62,344 bases of DNA from Amycolatopsis tucumanensis (lineage in GTDB: Bacteria; Actinomycetota; Actinomycetes; Mycobacteriales; Pseudonocardiaceae). The notes under the pieces are model-generated. The model did not search any database, was not told where the DNA came from, and worked only from the letters and a program-made list of their open reading frames with translations. The translations under genes were made by a program, and so were the position numbers. This document shows positions 50,315 through 58,994 of the stretch, one piece after another (positions within the stretch are counted from its first letter, which is position 1; each line of letters begins with the position of its first letter). The DNA lies in NCBI RefSeq assembly GCF_021654135.1, contig NZ_JAKGSD010000050.1:1-62344 (forward strand), in the 5' to 3' direction.

Positions 50315-51187
50315 TCAGTTACTAATATTTTTCGTCGTGCACGCTCCGCTCGGCCGGAACGGCTCGGCGAGCTGCGCCAGGTACCCGTCCGGGTAGTGCG
50401 GCTTCGCCGCCATGCCGAGGTCGTCGCTGCGGAACCGCCGCTCCGGGTCGTAGGAGTAGGTGCCGAGGCAGTGGTCCCACAGCAGCGTGAACAGCCCGAA
50501 GTTGACGTCGCCGGCCCCGGCCCACTTGAGGTGGTGGAACCGGTGCGCCTGGTTCAGCGCGAGCACCGCGCGCAGCGGCCCCACCCGGTAGTCCACATTG
50601 GAGTGCTGCAGGAGCAGCTGGACCGCGACGCACAGCGCGAGCACGCTCGCGACGGCGGACGGCATGCCGAGCAGGACCAGCGGCGCGACACCGGCGGCGG
50701 TTTCCAGGGTCTGGTGCAGCGGGTGCTTCATCAGCCCGTTGAACCCGTACGCGCGTTTGACGCTGTGGTGCACGGCGTGCAGCCGCCAGAGCGCCGGGAC
50801 CTTGTGGCTGGCCAGGTGCACCAGCGTGATCCCGAGGTCGGCGACGAGGACGGCGATCAGCACCTGCACCGCGAACGGCAGCGAGCCGGGCCAGATTCCG
50901 TCGATCGACGCGACCGCGGTGAGCGCCGGGAGCACGGCCAGACCGGCCAGCGTCAGCGTTTCGTTCACCACGGCGTGGGCGACATCTCGCCGGTCGTCGC
51001 CGTGCGGGACGTTCCAGTCGTCGCGGTAGGGCAGGACGCGTTCGGCGGCGAAGGACGCGCCCACCGCGACGAACAGCAGGCCGAGCAGCCAGAGCTTCGG
51101 ATGACCGCCGGCCGCCAGGGCGATGGCCGCGCCGTCGACGACGAGGAGCATGAACGGCACGTAGCCGTACCGGACGAGGGTTCGCAT
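50315..51187 (-). CDS. Sterol desaturase/fatty acid hydroxylase family protein
   Basis: 290-residue membrane di-iron enzyme candidate. The histidine clusters HLASHKVPALWRLHAVHHS and QAHRFHHLKW, with LLQHSNVD between, match the family metal-binding pattern; five hydrophobic helices. Could hydroxylate or desaturate a lipid or carotenoid. The last residues (KNISN) and stop overlap the promoter of the MarR gene. Confidence 0.88.
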   Translation of the reverse strand: MRTLVRYGYVPFMLLVVDGAAIALAAGGHPKLWLLGLLFVAVGASFAAERVLPYRDDWNVPHGDDRRDVAHAVVNETLTLAGLAVLPALTAVASIDGIWPGSLPFAVQVLIAVLVADLGITLVHLASHKVPALWRLHAVHHSVKRAYGFNGLMKHPLHQTLETAAGVAPLVLLGMPSAVASVLALCVAVQLLLQHSNVDYRVGPLRAVLALNQAHRFHHLKWAGAGDVNFGLFTLLWDHCLGTYSYDPERRFRSDDLGMAAKPHYPDGYLAQLAEPFRPSGACTTKNISN

Positions 51188-51235
51188 GCCGCCGACCCTG
51201 CCCGCAGGCGGACCGATCCGGCTTGAACGAACTGG

Positions 51236-51916
51236 CTACTCCCACCGCACGCCGCGGGTCAGGGCGGACGGGGCGAGCCCGAACATGTCGTGGCAGACGC
51301 GCGTCAGGTGCGCGCTGTCCGCGAACCCCGCCGCGTGGGCCGAGTCGGTCAGCGTCGCGCCGGTGCGGGCGTGCTCGATCGCGCGCTGCAGGCGGGCCCA
51401 CCGCACGTACGCGCGGAACGGCAAGCCGATCTCGTCGCGGAACAGGTGCCCGAGGCGCGACGCGGAGATCCCGGCCACGCCGGCCACTTCCGTCAGCGGG
51501 ACGGTGGCGTCGAGCATCGCGGGCACGGCCTCGACCGCCCTGCGCAACGCGGGGTGCAGGCTGGTGGGCTCGTCCGCCCAGCCTTCAGCCAGGGATTCGC
51601 CTGCCGCCCGCCACGCCGCGGGTGATCCGGCGGGCAGGCCAGTGCCGCGGACCCGGGCGAGGAGCGACCGGCCGAGCACGCCGGTGGCGTCGACCCAGAT
51701 CAGCTGCCCGGCCGCGCCACCGTGCATCTCGTGTTCGGCGCCAGCCGGGATCACGGCCGAACGGCACCACTCGTCGCCGTCCGCGCCACGCAAGCGCACC
51801 GGCTCGTCGGCGAGCACCACCTGCACGGCGGCGTGCCGGTGCCGGTGCGCGTCCCCCACCGTCCCGCGGTAGCCGAGCCGGCCAGGGCGCAGCGTCGCGG
51901 TTCCCCGCCAAGTCAC
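51236..51916 (-). CDS. AraC-family regulator
   Basis: 226 residues: cupin-type sensor part (1-110: GDAHRHRHAAVQVVLADEPV, IPAGAEHEMHG) then two HTH motifs (PLTEVAGVAGISASRLGHLFRDEIGLPFRAYVRWARLQRA and TLTDSAHAAGFADSAHLTRVCHDMFGLAPSAL). Start uncertain: GTG 51916 chosen to fit the cupin; GTG 51925 adds three residues. Divergent from the SARP gene. Confidence 0.85.
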   Translation of the reverse strand: MTWRGTATLRPGRLGYRGTVGDAHRHRHAAVQVVLADEPVRLRGADGDEWCRSAVIPAGAEHEMHGGAAGQLIWVDATGVLGRSLLARVRGTGLPAGSPAAWRAAGESLAEGWADEPTSLHPALRRAVEAVPAMLDATVPLTEVAGVAGISASRLGHLFRDEIGLPFRAYVRWARLQRAIEHARTGATLTDSAHAAGFADSAHLTRVCHDMFGLAPSALTRGVRWE

Positions 51917-51985
51917 GGCTCCCACCCAACACGAAAAACCGCCGATCGCCGAGCCCGGCGCCGGCCGACTGGCAGAATCGGCCGG

Positions 51986-54900
51986 GTGCAGGTCGGAATG
52001 CTCGGTCCATTCGAAGTTCGCACGGACGACGGCGGCTTCGCCGACGTGCCCGGCGCCCGGTTGCGCGGGCTGCTGGTCGCCCTCGCGCTGCAGCCGGGCC
52101 GCGTCGTCCCGAAGGCGGCGCTCATCGACTGGATCTGGGGTGAGCAGCCGCCGTCGGACGCGGTGAACGCCCTGCAGCGCCTCGTTTCCCGGCTGCGGAA
52201 GGCGCTGCCCGCCGGGTCGGTCGAGGGGCAGACGGACGGCTACCGGCTCCGGATCGAGCCCGACGCGGTGGACGCCGTCAAGTTCGAACGCCTCGTCGGC
52301 AAGGCGCGCGAGGACGAAGATCCGCAGCGGCTGCGCGAGGCCCTCGCGTTGTGGCGCGGTCCGGCCATGCAGGACGTCGGCCTGACCGACAGCGGCGCCT
52401 TCGACGCCGCGGTCACCCGCCTCGAGGGGCTTCGCCTGACCGCGCTGGAAGACCGGTTCGACGCGGAGATCCGCCTCGGCAACGGCGCCGATCTGGTCAC
52501 CGAGCTGACCGATCTGGTGGCCGCGCACCCGGTGCGGGAACGGCTGGTCGCCGCGCTGATGCGCGCACTGGTCGCCACCGGCCGCGACACCGACGCGCTG
52601 CTCGTCTACGAGCGCACCCGGGAAACCCTGGCCGACGAGCTGGGCGTCGACCCCTCGCCGGAGCTGTCCGCGTTGCACGTCGCGCTGCTGCGGGGCGAGG
52701 TGGAGCGGCCCGCGGAGAAGCAGAAGACCAACCTGCGCGCCGAGCTGACCAGCTTCGTCGGCAAGGACGCCGAGGTCACCGCGGTCCGCGACCTGATCGG
52801 CGAACACCGGCTCACCACGCTGATCGGCCCCGGCGGCGCGGGGAAGACCCGGCTGGCCACGGAGACCGCGCGCACGCTGCTCGGCGACTTCCCCGACGGG
52901 ACCTGGCTGGTCGAACTCGCCCCGCTCGGCGCGGACGGGGACGTCGCGCAGGCGGCGCTGGCCGCGCTGAAACTACGCGACGCGCTGCTCGGCGACGCGC
53001 CGGACGCGGACCCGGCCGACCGCGTCATCGCCGCCCTCCGCGAGCGGACGGTGCTGCTGGTCCTGGACAACTGCGAGCACGTGGTCGGGTCCGCCGCGGA
53101 GTTCGCCCACCGGGTGCTCGGCGAGTGCCGCCGGCTGCGGATCCTCGCCACGAGCCGGGAACCCCTCGGCATCACCGGTGAGGCGCTGTGGCCGGTCGCG
53201 CCGCTGGCGCTGCCCGCGGACGACGCCGACCCGGGCAAGATCGAAGCCGCCCCGGCCGTCCAGCTGCTGCGCGACCGGGCCGCCGCGGTGCGCAAGGACC
53301 TCGGCACCGACGCCCAGACGTTGTCGGCCATGGCACGCATCTGCCGGGCGGTGGACGGGATCCCGCTGGCCATCGAACTCGCCGCGGCCCGCCTGCGCAC
53401 CATGTCGCTCGACCAGCTCGCCAACCGGCTCGACGACCGGTTCCGCCTGCTCACCGGCGGCAGCCGCACCGCGCTGCCCCGGCAGCGGACCCTGCGCGCG
53501 CTGATCGACTGGAGCTGGGAGCTGCTCAGCGACGCCGAACGGACGGTGCTGTGCCGGCTCTCGGTGTTCTCCGGCGGCGCGAGCCTGGAAGCGGCCGAGC
53601 GCGTCTGCGCCACCGACGAGATCGAATCGTGGGAGGTGCTGGAGCTGCTGACCGCGCTGACCGAGAAGTCGCTGGTGGTCACCGATGACGACGGCGCCCC
53701 GCGCTACCGGATGCTCGGCACCATCAAGGAGTACGCCGACGAACGGCTCGCCGAAGCGGGCGATTCCGAGGCGGCGCGCCGCGCGCATCTGGCGTACTTC
53801 ACCGAACTCGCGGAAACCGCGGAGCCGCACCTCCTGCGCGCCGAACAACTGGAATGGCTCGGCGTGCTCAAGGCCGAGCACGACAACATCGCCGCGGCGA
53901 TGCGCGGCGCGATCGCGGCCGGCGAAGCGGCGGGCGCGATGCGGCTCGCCGCGGCCGCGGGCTGGTACTGGTGGCTCGCCGGGCACAAGGCGGAGGGCAA
54001 CGAGCTGATCCTGGCGGCGGCCACGATGCCCGGCGAGGTGGCGGACGAGACCCGCGGCGTGGTGTACGCGTTCGTGTCGGGGTTCATGACCTCCGGGCGC
54101 GGCAGCGACCAGTTCGACGCGGTGGAGTGGATCCACAAGGCGTACGAGATCAGCCGGCGCGTGCCCAACCCGCCGCCGTCGCTGCGGTTCGCCGGCGCGA
54201 TGGAGCGCCTGCTGGAGGGGCCGGACGCGATGCTGACCGCGTTCGAGCCCCAGATCACCGACGACGACCCGTGGGTGCGCGCGCTGGCCCGGCTGCAACT
54301 CGGGAAGATGCGGGTGCAGCTCGGCCACGGCGGCCGGGAGGCGGACACCTACCTGGAGGCGGCGCTCACCGAGTTCCGCGCGATCGGCGAACGCTGGGGC
54401 ATTTCGTTCGCCCAGACCGAGCTGGCGGAGCGGATCGCGACGCGCGGTGAGTTCACCCGCGCCTGCGAGCACTACGAACAGGCGATCGCGGTCGTCAAGG
54501 AGGTCGGCGCCGTCGAGGACGTCGTGCGGATGCGGTCGCGGCAGGCCCAGCTGTACTGGGTGCTCGGCGACGCGGAGCGCAGCGCGTCCGCCATGGCCGA
54601 GGCGCAGCGGTACGCGGACCGGATCGCCTGGCCGGAAGCGCTGGCCGAGCTGGCGCTGGCGAAGGCGGAGCTCGCGCGCTGGCGCGGCGACACCGAGCAG
54701 GCGCGCCGGGAACTCGGCATCGTGACGGAGATGCTGAGCGACAATGCGGAACGGGCGGCCGTCCGCGTGATGACGCACGATCTGCTGGGCTACCTCGCCG
54801 AGGACCTCGACGAGGCCAGGGAGCACCGCGCGGCGGCCGTCGAAGCGGCGGCCGAGGCGGGGCACCCGCTCATGATCGCCCAGACGCTGGTCGGGGCCGC

Positions 54901-55117
54901 GGATCTGGCGCTGCGCGGCGGACAACCCGAGCAGGCCGTCCGGTTGCTCGCGGCGAGCGACGCGCTGCGCGGTCTGCCGGACCGCTCGCAGCCGGACGTG
55001 GCGCGGATCGAGCAGGAAACGCGGAACCGCCTCGGTGACACGCGGTTCACCGAGGCGGTTCAGGAGGGGCGGGAGACGAGCTGGCGCGAGCTGATCGCGG
55101 TCACGCTCGCTTCTTGA
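51986..55117 (+). CDS. AfsR/SARP-type regulator with NTPase and TPR domains
   Basis: 1043 residues. N-terminal OmpR-like winged helix and BTAD (about 1-250: VGMLGPFEVRTDDG ... VDPSPELSALHVALLRG), STAND NTPase (about 255-560: Walker A LIGPGGAGKTRLA, Walker B VLLVLDNCEH, sensor ATSREPLGI), then a helical TPR-like region to the end. This is the AfsR layout of pathway or global activators of antibiotic production. GTG 51986 is 7 bases after CAGAAT (leaderless). No biosynthetic cluster is in the window, so its target is elsewhere or the flanking transporter. Ends overlapping the convergent permease gene. Confidence 0.9.
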   Translation: MQVGMLGPFEVRTDDGGFADVPGARLRGLLVALALQPGRVVPKAALIDWIWGEQPPSDAVNALQRLVSRLRKALPAGSVEGQTDGYRLRIEPDAVDAVKFERLVGKAREDEDPQRLREALALWRGPAMQDVGLTDSGAFDAAVTRLEGLRLTALEDRFDAEIRLGNGADLVTELTDLVAAHPVRERLVAALMRALVATGRDTDALLVYERTRETLADELGVDPSPELSALHVALLRGEVERPAEKQKTNLRAELTSFVGKDAEVTAVRDLIGEHRLTTLIGPGGAGKTRLATETARTLLGDFPDGTWLVELAPLGADGDVAQAALAALKLRDALLGDAPDADPADRVIAALRERTVLLVLDNCEHVVGSAAEFAHRVLGECRRLRILATSREPLGITGEALWPVAPLALPADDADPGKIEAAPAVQLLRDRAAAVRKDLGTDAQTLSAMARICRAVDGIPLAIELAAARLRTMSLDQLANRLDDRFRLLTGGSRTALPRQRTLRALIDWSWELLSDAERTVLCRLSVFSGGASLEAAERVCATDEIESWEVLELLTALTEKSLVVTDDDGAPRYRMLGTIKEYADERLAEAGDSEAARRAHLAYFTELAETAEPHLLRAEQLEWLGVLKAEHDNIAAAMRGAIAAGEAAGAMRLAAAAGWYWWLAGHKAEGNELILAAATMPGEVADETRGVVYAFVSGFMTSGRGSDQFDAVEWIHKAYEISRRVPNPPPSLRFAGAMERLLEGPDAMLTAFEPQITDDDPWVRALARLQLGKMRVQLGHGGREADTYLEAALTEFRAIGERWGISFAQTELAERIATRGEFTRACEHYEQAIAVVKEVGAVEDVVRMRSRQAQLYWVLGDAERSASAMAEAQRYADRIAWPEALAELALAKAELARWRGDTEQARRELGIVTEMLSDNAERAAVRVMTHDLLGYLAEDLDEAREHRAAAVEAAAEAGHPLMIAQTLVGAADLALRGGQPEQAVRLLAASDALRGLPDRSQPDVARIEQETRNRLGDTRFTEAVQEGRETSWRELIAVTLAS

Positions 55118-55844
55118 ACGTGGCGGACGCCCACAGGTAGCCGACGAGCGCAATGCCGGCGCACCAGGCGAGGGCGGCGATCAGGTCACCGGTGGCGGGC
55201 GAGCCGTTGAGCAGGCCGCGCAGGGTTTCGATGACTGGCGTGAACGGCTGGTACTCCGCGAACTCGCGCAGGCCCGGCCCCATCTTGTCGGCGGGGACGA
55301 TCGCGCTGCTGAAGAACGGCAGCATGACCAGCGGCACCGACGCCATCCCCGCGGATTCCACCGACTTGGCCGCCAGTCCCAGCGCAACGGTCAGCCAGCC
55401 GGTCGCGAGACCGAGCAGCACGACCACGCCGAGCACGCCCAGCCAGTCGAGGAAGTCCGCCGACGGGCTGAACCCGAGCAGGAACGCCACGCCGACGAGC
55501 GCCGCGATGGCGAGCAGGTTGGTCAGCACGCTGGCGATGACGTGCCCGTTCAGCACCGCGCCACGGGAGACGTCCATGACCTTGAACCGGTTGATGATGC
55601 CCTTGGTCATGTCGGAGCTCACCGCGGTCGCGACACCGCCGAGTCCATAACAGACAGCCAGGAGCATCAGGCCCGGTGTGGCGTAGTCGACGTAGTCGAC
55701 GCCGACGCTGAACGCGTCGCCGAGCATGTACACGAACATCACCATGACCACGATCGGCATCAGGACCGCGTTGAAGACGGTGACCGGGTTCCGCGCGATG
55801 TGCTTGAAGTTGCGGCGCAGCATCACGAGCGACTGGTTGTTCAT
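55101..55844 (-). CDS. ABC-2 type permease (DrrB-like)
   Basis: 247 residues with six hydrophobic helices (VFNAVLMPIVVMVMFVYML, LMLLAVCYGLGGVATAV, VLTNLLAIAALVGVAFLLGF, WLGVLGVVVLLGLATGWLTVAL) and the family QPFTPVIETLRGLL segment. ATG overlaps the ATPase stop (ATGA). Partner of the next gene; second DrrAB-type exporter in the window. Confidence 0.92.
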   Translation of the reverse strand: MNNQSLVMLRRNFKHIARNPVTVFNAVLMPIVVMVMFVYMLGDAFSVGVDYVDYATPGLMLLAVCYGLGGVATAVSSDMTKGIINRFKVMDVSRGAVLNGHVIASVLTNLLAIAALVGVAFLLGFSPSADFLDWLGVLGVVVLLGLATGWLTVALGLAAKSVESAGMASVPLVMLPFFSSAIVPADKMGPGLREFAEYQPFTPVIETLRGLLNGSPATGDLIAALAWCAGIALVGYLWASATFKKRA

Positions 55845-56779
55845 TTCGCGACCACCTCCGTGGTGTGGCCCGTGAGGGCGAGGAAGACGTCATCGAGGTC
55901 GGGTGTGTGGACGGTGAAGGTTTCGGCGCTGAGCGAGTGCTCGTCGAGCCGGTCGAGCAAGGCGCGCAACGACTTCGTGCCGCCGTCGCTGGGCACGCGG
56001 AGGGTCAGCGCGTCGTCGTCGCGGGTGGCGTCGGGCAGGATCCGGGCAGCCGAGTCGAGCTCGGTGGCCGTGGCGAACCGGAGCCGCACGTGGGTGCCGG
56101 GGATCTGGCGCTTGAGTTCGTCGGGGGTGCCCTGCGCGACCAGGCGGCCCTTGTCCAGCACCGCGACGCGGTCGGCCAGCTGGTCGGCTTCCTCGAGGTA
56201 CTGGGTGGTGAGGAAGATGGTCACGCCGTCGGCCACCAGGTCGCGGATGATGTCCCACATCGTGCGGCGGCTGCGCGGGTCCAGACCGGTCGTCGGCTCG
56301 TCGAGGAAGATGACCCGCGGGTTGCCGACGAGCGTCATGGCCAGGTCGAGCTTCCGGCGCATGCCACCCGAGTAGGTCGACGCGGGTTTCTGGGCGGCGC
56401 CGGCCAGGTCGAACCGGTCGAGCAACTCGGCGACGACGCGCTTGCCGTCCTTGGCCGGGACCCGGTTCAGGTCCACCATCAGCTGCAGGTTCTCCTGGCC
56501 GGTGAGCAGCTCGTCGACAGCCGCGAACTGGCCGGTCACGCCGATCGCCGAGCGCACCGCCTTGGCCTCGGTGGCGATGTCGTGCCCGGCGACGCGGACG
56601 GTGCCGCCGTCGGCCTTGATCAGCGTGGTCAGGACGTTGACGGTGGTGGTCTTGCCGGCCCCGTTGGGCCCGAGCAGGGAGAAGATCGTGCCCGCCGGAA
56701 CGCTGAGATCGATCCCGTCGAGCACGACTTTGTCTTGGTAGGACTTCCGGAGCCCGGAAGCCGTGATCGCCTCTGTCAT
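55841..56779 (-). CDS. DrrA-like ABC exporter ATPase
   Basis: 312 residues with intact Walker A (GPNGAGKTT), YSGGMRRKLDLAMTL, VIFLDEPTTGLD and FLTTQYLEEAD (H-loop His replaced by Gln in TTQ, common in this family), plus the DrrA C-terminus. ATG 56779 gives MTEAITASGLRKSYQ. Divergent from the TetR gene whose operator lies between. Exported compound unknown. Confidence 0.92.
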   Translation of the reverse strand: MTEAITASGLRKSYQDKVVLDGIDLSVPAGTIFSLLGPNGAGKTTTVNVLTTLIKADGGTVRVAGHDIATEAKAVRSAIGVTGQFAAVDELLTGQENLQLMVDLNRVPAKDGKRVVAELLDRFDLAGAAQKPASTYSGGMRRKLDLAMTLVGNPRVIFLDEPTTGLDPRSRRTMWDIIRDLVADGVTIFLTTQYLEEADQLADRVAVLDKGRLVAQGTPDELKRQIPGTHVRLRFATATELDSAARILPDATRDDDALTLRVPSDGGTKSLRALLDRLDEHSLSAETFTVHTPDLDDVFLALTGHTTEVVAK

Positions 56780-56864
56780 GACGACCACTTTCGACGGCCG
56801 CCCTGACACGGCCCGGTCACCGCACTGACACGACTCCTGACACCGATTCGGATACAGGTCGACA

Positions 56865-56889
56865 TTCAGATACAGGCCTGTATCCTGAA
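56865..56889. promoter_or_regulatory. TetR operator with overlapping -10 box
   Basis: gatacaggcctgtatc (56869-56884) is a perfect 16-bp palindrome extended by ttca and tgaa, with an isolated half-site gatacaggtc at 56851-56860. TATCCT (56881-56886) inside the right arm is a -10 box 6 bases before the TetR GTG, so the repressor would block its own start. Confidence 0.82.
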
Positions 56890-56892
56890 TTC

Positions 56893-57513
56893 GTGGAGAC
56901 GGCAGACGCGCCCGCGGTCCGGATGACGCGCAAGGAGCGCCAGGAGGAGACCCGCCGACGGCTGATCGCGTCGGCGATCAGGCTGTTCGCGCGGTCCGGG
57001 GTGTCCGCGACCTCGCTCAACGCGGTCGCCGAGCACGCCGGGTTCAGCAGGGGAGCCGTGCACGGCAACTACTCCGGCAAGGACGAGCTGGTCGCGGCGG
57101 TCGCCGAGACGGTCGCGGGAGAGCTCGCCCCGCAGCTCGGGCAGATCCTGATGGGGCCCGGGTCGAGCCGCGAACGGCTGGCCGCGTACATCCGCGCCTT
57201 CCTGGAGTACTGCGCCCAGCACCCGGACTCGGCCGGCGCCTTGATCGCCGTGGTCGAGTACCTGAGCCGAGAGGATCGGCGGCACTACGGCGATCGGGTG
57301 GCCGCGTCGCTGGGTGATCTGATCGCGCTGTTCGAGGACGGTCAGCGCCGCGGCGAGATGCGCGCCTTCGACACCACCACGATGGCGTTCGCGCTGCGCA
57401 CCGTGCTGGACAACACGGCCGCCCACCTCCTCGGGGGCGACGCGGACATCGAGGCGCTGACGGCGGAGATCGTGGCGCTGTTCGACGCTGCGACCCGGAA
57501 GGAGCGGGGATGA
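56893..57513 (+). CDS. TetR-family regulator of the ABC exporter
   Basis: 206 residues, HTH at about 20-65 (TSLNAVAEHAGFSRGAVHGNYSGKDELVAAV). GTG 56893 is 6 bases after TATCCT. Divergent from the DrrAB-like exporter and sharing the operator region; it probably represses both until ligand binds. Its stop overlaps the ATG of the next gene. Confidence 0.9.
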   Translation: METADAPAVRMTRKERQEETRRRLIASAIRLFARSGVSATSLNAVAEHAGFSRGAVHGNYSGKDELVAAVAETVAGELAPQLGQILMGPGSSRERLAAYIRAFLEYCAQHPDSAGALIAVVEYLSREDRRHYGDRVAASLGDLIALFEDGQRRGEMRAFDTTTMAFALRTVLDNTAAHLLGGDADIEALTAEIVALFDAATRKERG

Positions 57514-57848
57514 GCCGCACGTATCGGGTCACGGTCCGGGGCCGGTTCGAGAACCTCACCGCCCCGCAACGGGAGCGGCTGCTCGAGGAGCAGGAGGCCC
57601 ACGACGTCTTCGCTTCCCGCTTCACCCCGGAAGGGACGTTCCTCTACACGCCGCAGCTCATCGGCTACCAGTTCCGCTACCTGCTCCACGTCGAGGAGGA
57701 CAGCCCCGAGGACGCCGACCTCGCCGCCCAGCTGGAAGCCCAGGAGCTGGCCGAGGCCGGGATGCGCGCACGGGGCCTGCAGGGCCGGATCGTCGAAATC
57801 AGCCTGACCTGCCTCGACGACGTGAAGATCCGCAAGAGCCGACGATGA
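57510..57848 (+). CDS. DUF6204-like small protein
   Basis: 112 residues (SRTYRVTVRGRFENLTAPQRERLLEEQEAHDVFASRFTPEGTFLYTP...), recognised as an actinobacterial family of unknown function. ATGA overlap with the TetR gene implies co-expression with the repressor. No catalytic motif. Confidence 0.7.
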   Translation: MSRTYRVTVRGRFENLTAPQRERLLEEQEAHDVFASRFTPEGTFLYTPQLIGYQFRYLLHVEEDSPEDADLAAQLEAQELAEAGMRARGLQGRIVEISLTCLDDVKIRKSRR

Positions 57849-57870
57849 CGAACAGAAAGCGAGTTGCCCG

Positions 57871-58245
57871 ATGCCGCAGTACTTCCTCACCATTCCGCAC
57901 GAGTCGGCCGAGGAGCCGACGATGGAGTCGATGCAGGAGTTCGATCCGGCCGAGCTGGAGGCCGTGATGGCCGCCGTCGACAAGTTCAACAGCGACTTGA
58001 AGGAGGCCGGCGCGTTCGTCACCGCGGGCGGCCTGCAGCCACCGTCGACCGCGATCACGGTCGACGCCAGCGGCGAGGAGCCCAAGCGCACACGCGGGCC
58101 GTTCGTGGAGGCCGCCGAGTACGTCGGCGGGTTCTGGATCATCGACGCCCCGGACGAGGAGAAAGCGCTGACGTGGGCCGAGCAGGTCTCCGCCGCCCTG
58201 AGCTCACGAATCGAGGTCCGCGCCCTACAGGAGGCCGCGGAGTAA
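57871..58245 (+). CDS. YCII/DGPF-related protein
   Basis: 124 residues, YciI-like ferredoxin fold, with RTRGPFVEAAEYVGGFWIIDAPDEEKAL as the variant of the DGPF motif (RGPF for DGPF). Second family member in the window, unrelated in location to that at 3954. Last gene of the TetR operon, ended by the terminator at 58301. Confidence 0.8.
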   Translation: MPQYFLTIPHESAEEPTMESMQEFDPAELEAVMAAVDKFNSDLKEAGAFVTAGGLQPPSTAITVDASGEEPKRTRGPFVEAAEYVGGFWIIDAPDEEKALTWAEQVSAALSSRIEVRALQEAAE

Positions 58246-58300
58246 ACCCCTCCCCGGGCATCCAAAGTGGAGAGAGTCACACAACTCTCGCCACACAACC

Positions 58301-58333
58301 AAAAGGGCCACCCGCGTCGCGGGTGGCCCTTTT
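58301..58333. terminator. Strong bidirectional terminator
   Basis: A 15-bp stem (58301-58315 with 58319-58333, 3-base loop) begins with four A and ends with five T, so it works in both directions. It closes the TetR-DUF6204-YCII operon. Confidence 0.93.
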
Positions 58334-58386
58334 TACTGTTGACCAGACCAACTGCCCGGTCGCCCGACCAACGCAACCACGTCGGG

Positions 58387-58563
58387 GGTTAGTGGCCTTA
58401 CTCGAACACGGAACGACAGCGATGGGGGTCCGGGGATCGCCCCGGGCGGGGTCTGGGGGCTGCGCCCCCAGAAGAAATACGAGGATCGAAAACAGCGAAG
58501 GCGCATCCCGCCGAGCAGGATGCGCCTTCGATCGAGTGGAGGTTAGGGGACCTTACTCGAACA
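58387..58563. repeat. 23-bp imperfect direct repeat flanking a short segment
   Basis: ggttagtggccttactcgaaca (58387-58408) is repeated as ggttaggggaccttactcg at 58541 (to 58563, one substitution and one insertion). Between them are 130 bases with two hairpins. The second copy lies where protein-like sequence of the truncated HTH gene starts. This is the layout of an attachment-site duplication or an old excision scar; identity as att is unproven. Confidence 0.55.
58454..58530. terminator. Two further stem-loops
   Basis: tgggggc/gccccca (58454-58470, 3-base loop) and a 13-bp stem cgaaggcgcatcc/ggatgcgccttcg (58496-58508 with 58518-58530, 9-base loop). They lie between the direct repeats and isolate the right-hand genes from upstream transcription. 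Confidence 0.65.
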
Positions 58564-58994
58564 TAAAAGACCAGGTCAGGGCGCTGGAAGAGCTCCGCGA
58601 GAAGCTTCCCAGCCTCGATACCCCCGAGCCGACCGTGATCAAGCGCGACCGACCTCGCCGGGCCCGGCAACTCCGTGCCGATCAAGTCGAGCAGTTGATC
58701 ACTGACTACCGGTCCGGCGCGACGGTGTACGAACTCGGTGACCGGTTCGGCATCGAGCGGCGGACGGTCAGCAACATCCTCCACCGGCACGGCGTGCCGA
58801 TGCGCCGCCGCGGCCTCTCGCCTGAGCAGGTCGACGACGCCATCCACCTCTACAAGCTCGGCTGGTCCCTGGCGCGAGTCGGCGACCACTTCGGCGTCAA
58901 CCACACCACCGTGCTGAATAAGCTGCGTGAACGCGGCATCCCCACCCGAGACACCCACGGGCGTCCGCGCGTCGAAGCAGGTGGTGCTCGATGA
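58536..58994 (+). CDS. 5'-truncated double-HTH protein
   Basis: 152 codons from GTG 58536, of which the first seven lie within the direct repeat. NIKDQVRALEELREKL is followed by two resolvase-like HTH units (TVYELGDRFGIERRTVSNILHRHGVPMRRRG and SLARVGDHFGVNHTTVLNKLRERGIPTRD), as in small actinobacterial proteins linked with recombinases. No Shine-Dalgarno; GTG 58636 would give a shorter form. Most likely the surviving C-terminal part of a larger gene cut at the repeat. ATGA overlap with the next gene. Confidence 0.6.
   Translation: MEVRGPYSNIKDQVRALEELREKLPSLDTPEPTVIKRDRPRRARQLRADQVEQLITDYRSGATVYELGDRFGIERRTVSNILHRHGVPMRRRGLSPEQVDDAIHLYKLGWSLARVGDHFGVNHTTVLNKLRERGIPTRDTHGRPRVEAGGAR

Noticed and set aside
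51986..58245. Secondary-metabolite gene cluster around the SARP gene
   Set aside because: No synthase, NRPS, terpene cyclase or tailoring enzyme set is present; only regulators, an exporter and small proteins.
58386..58563. tRNA gene as the integration target
   Set aside because: The ctcgaaca element looks a little like a T-loop, but no acceptor, D or anticodon arm can be folded around either copy.
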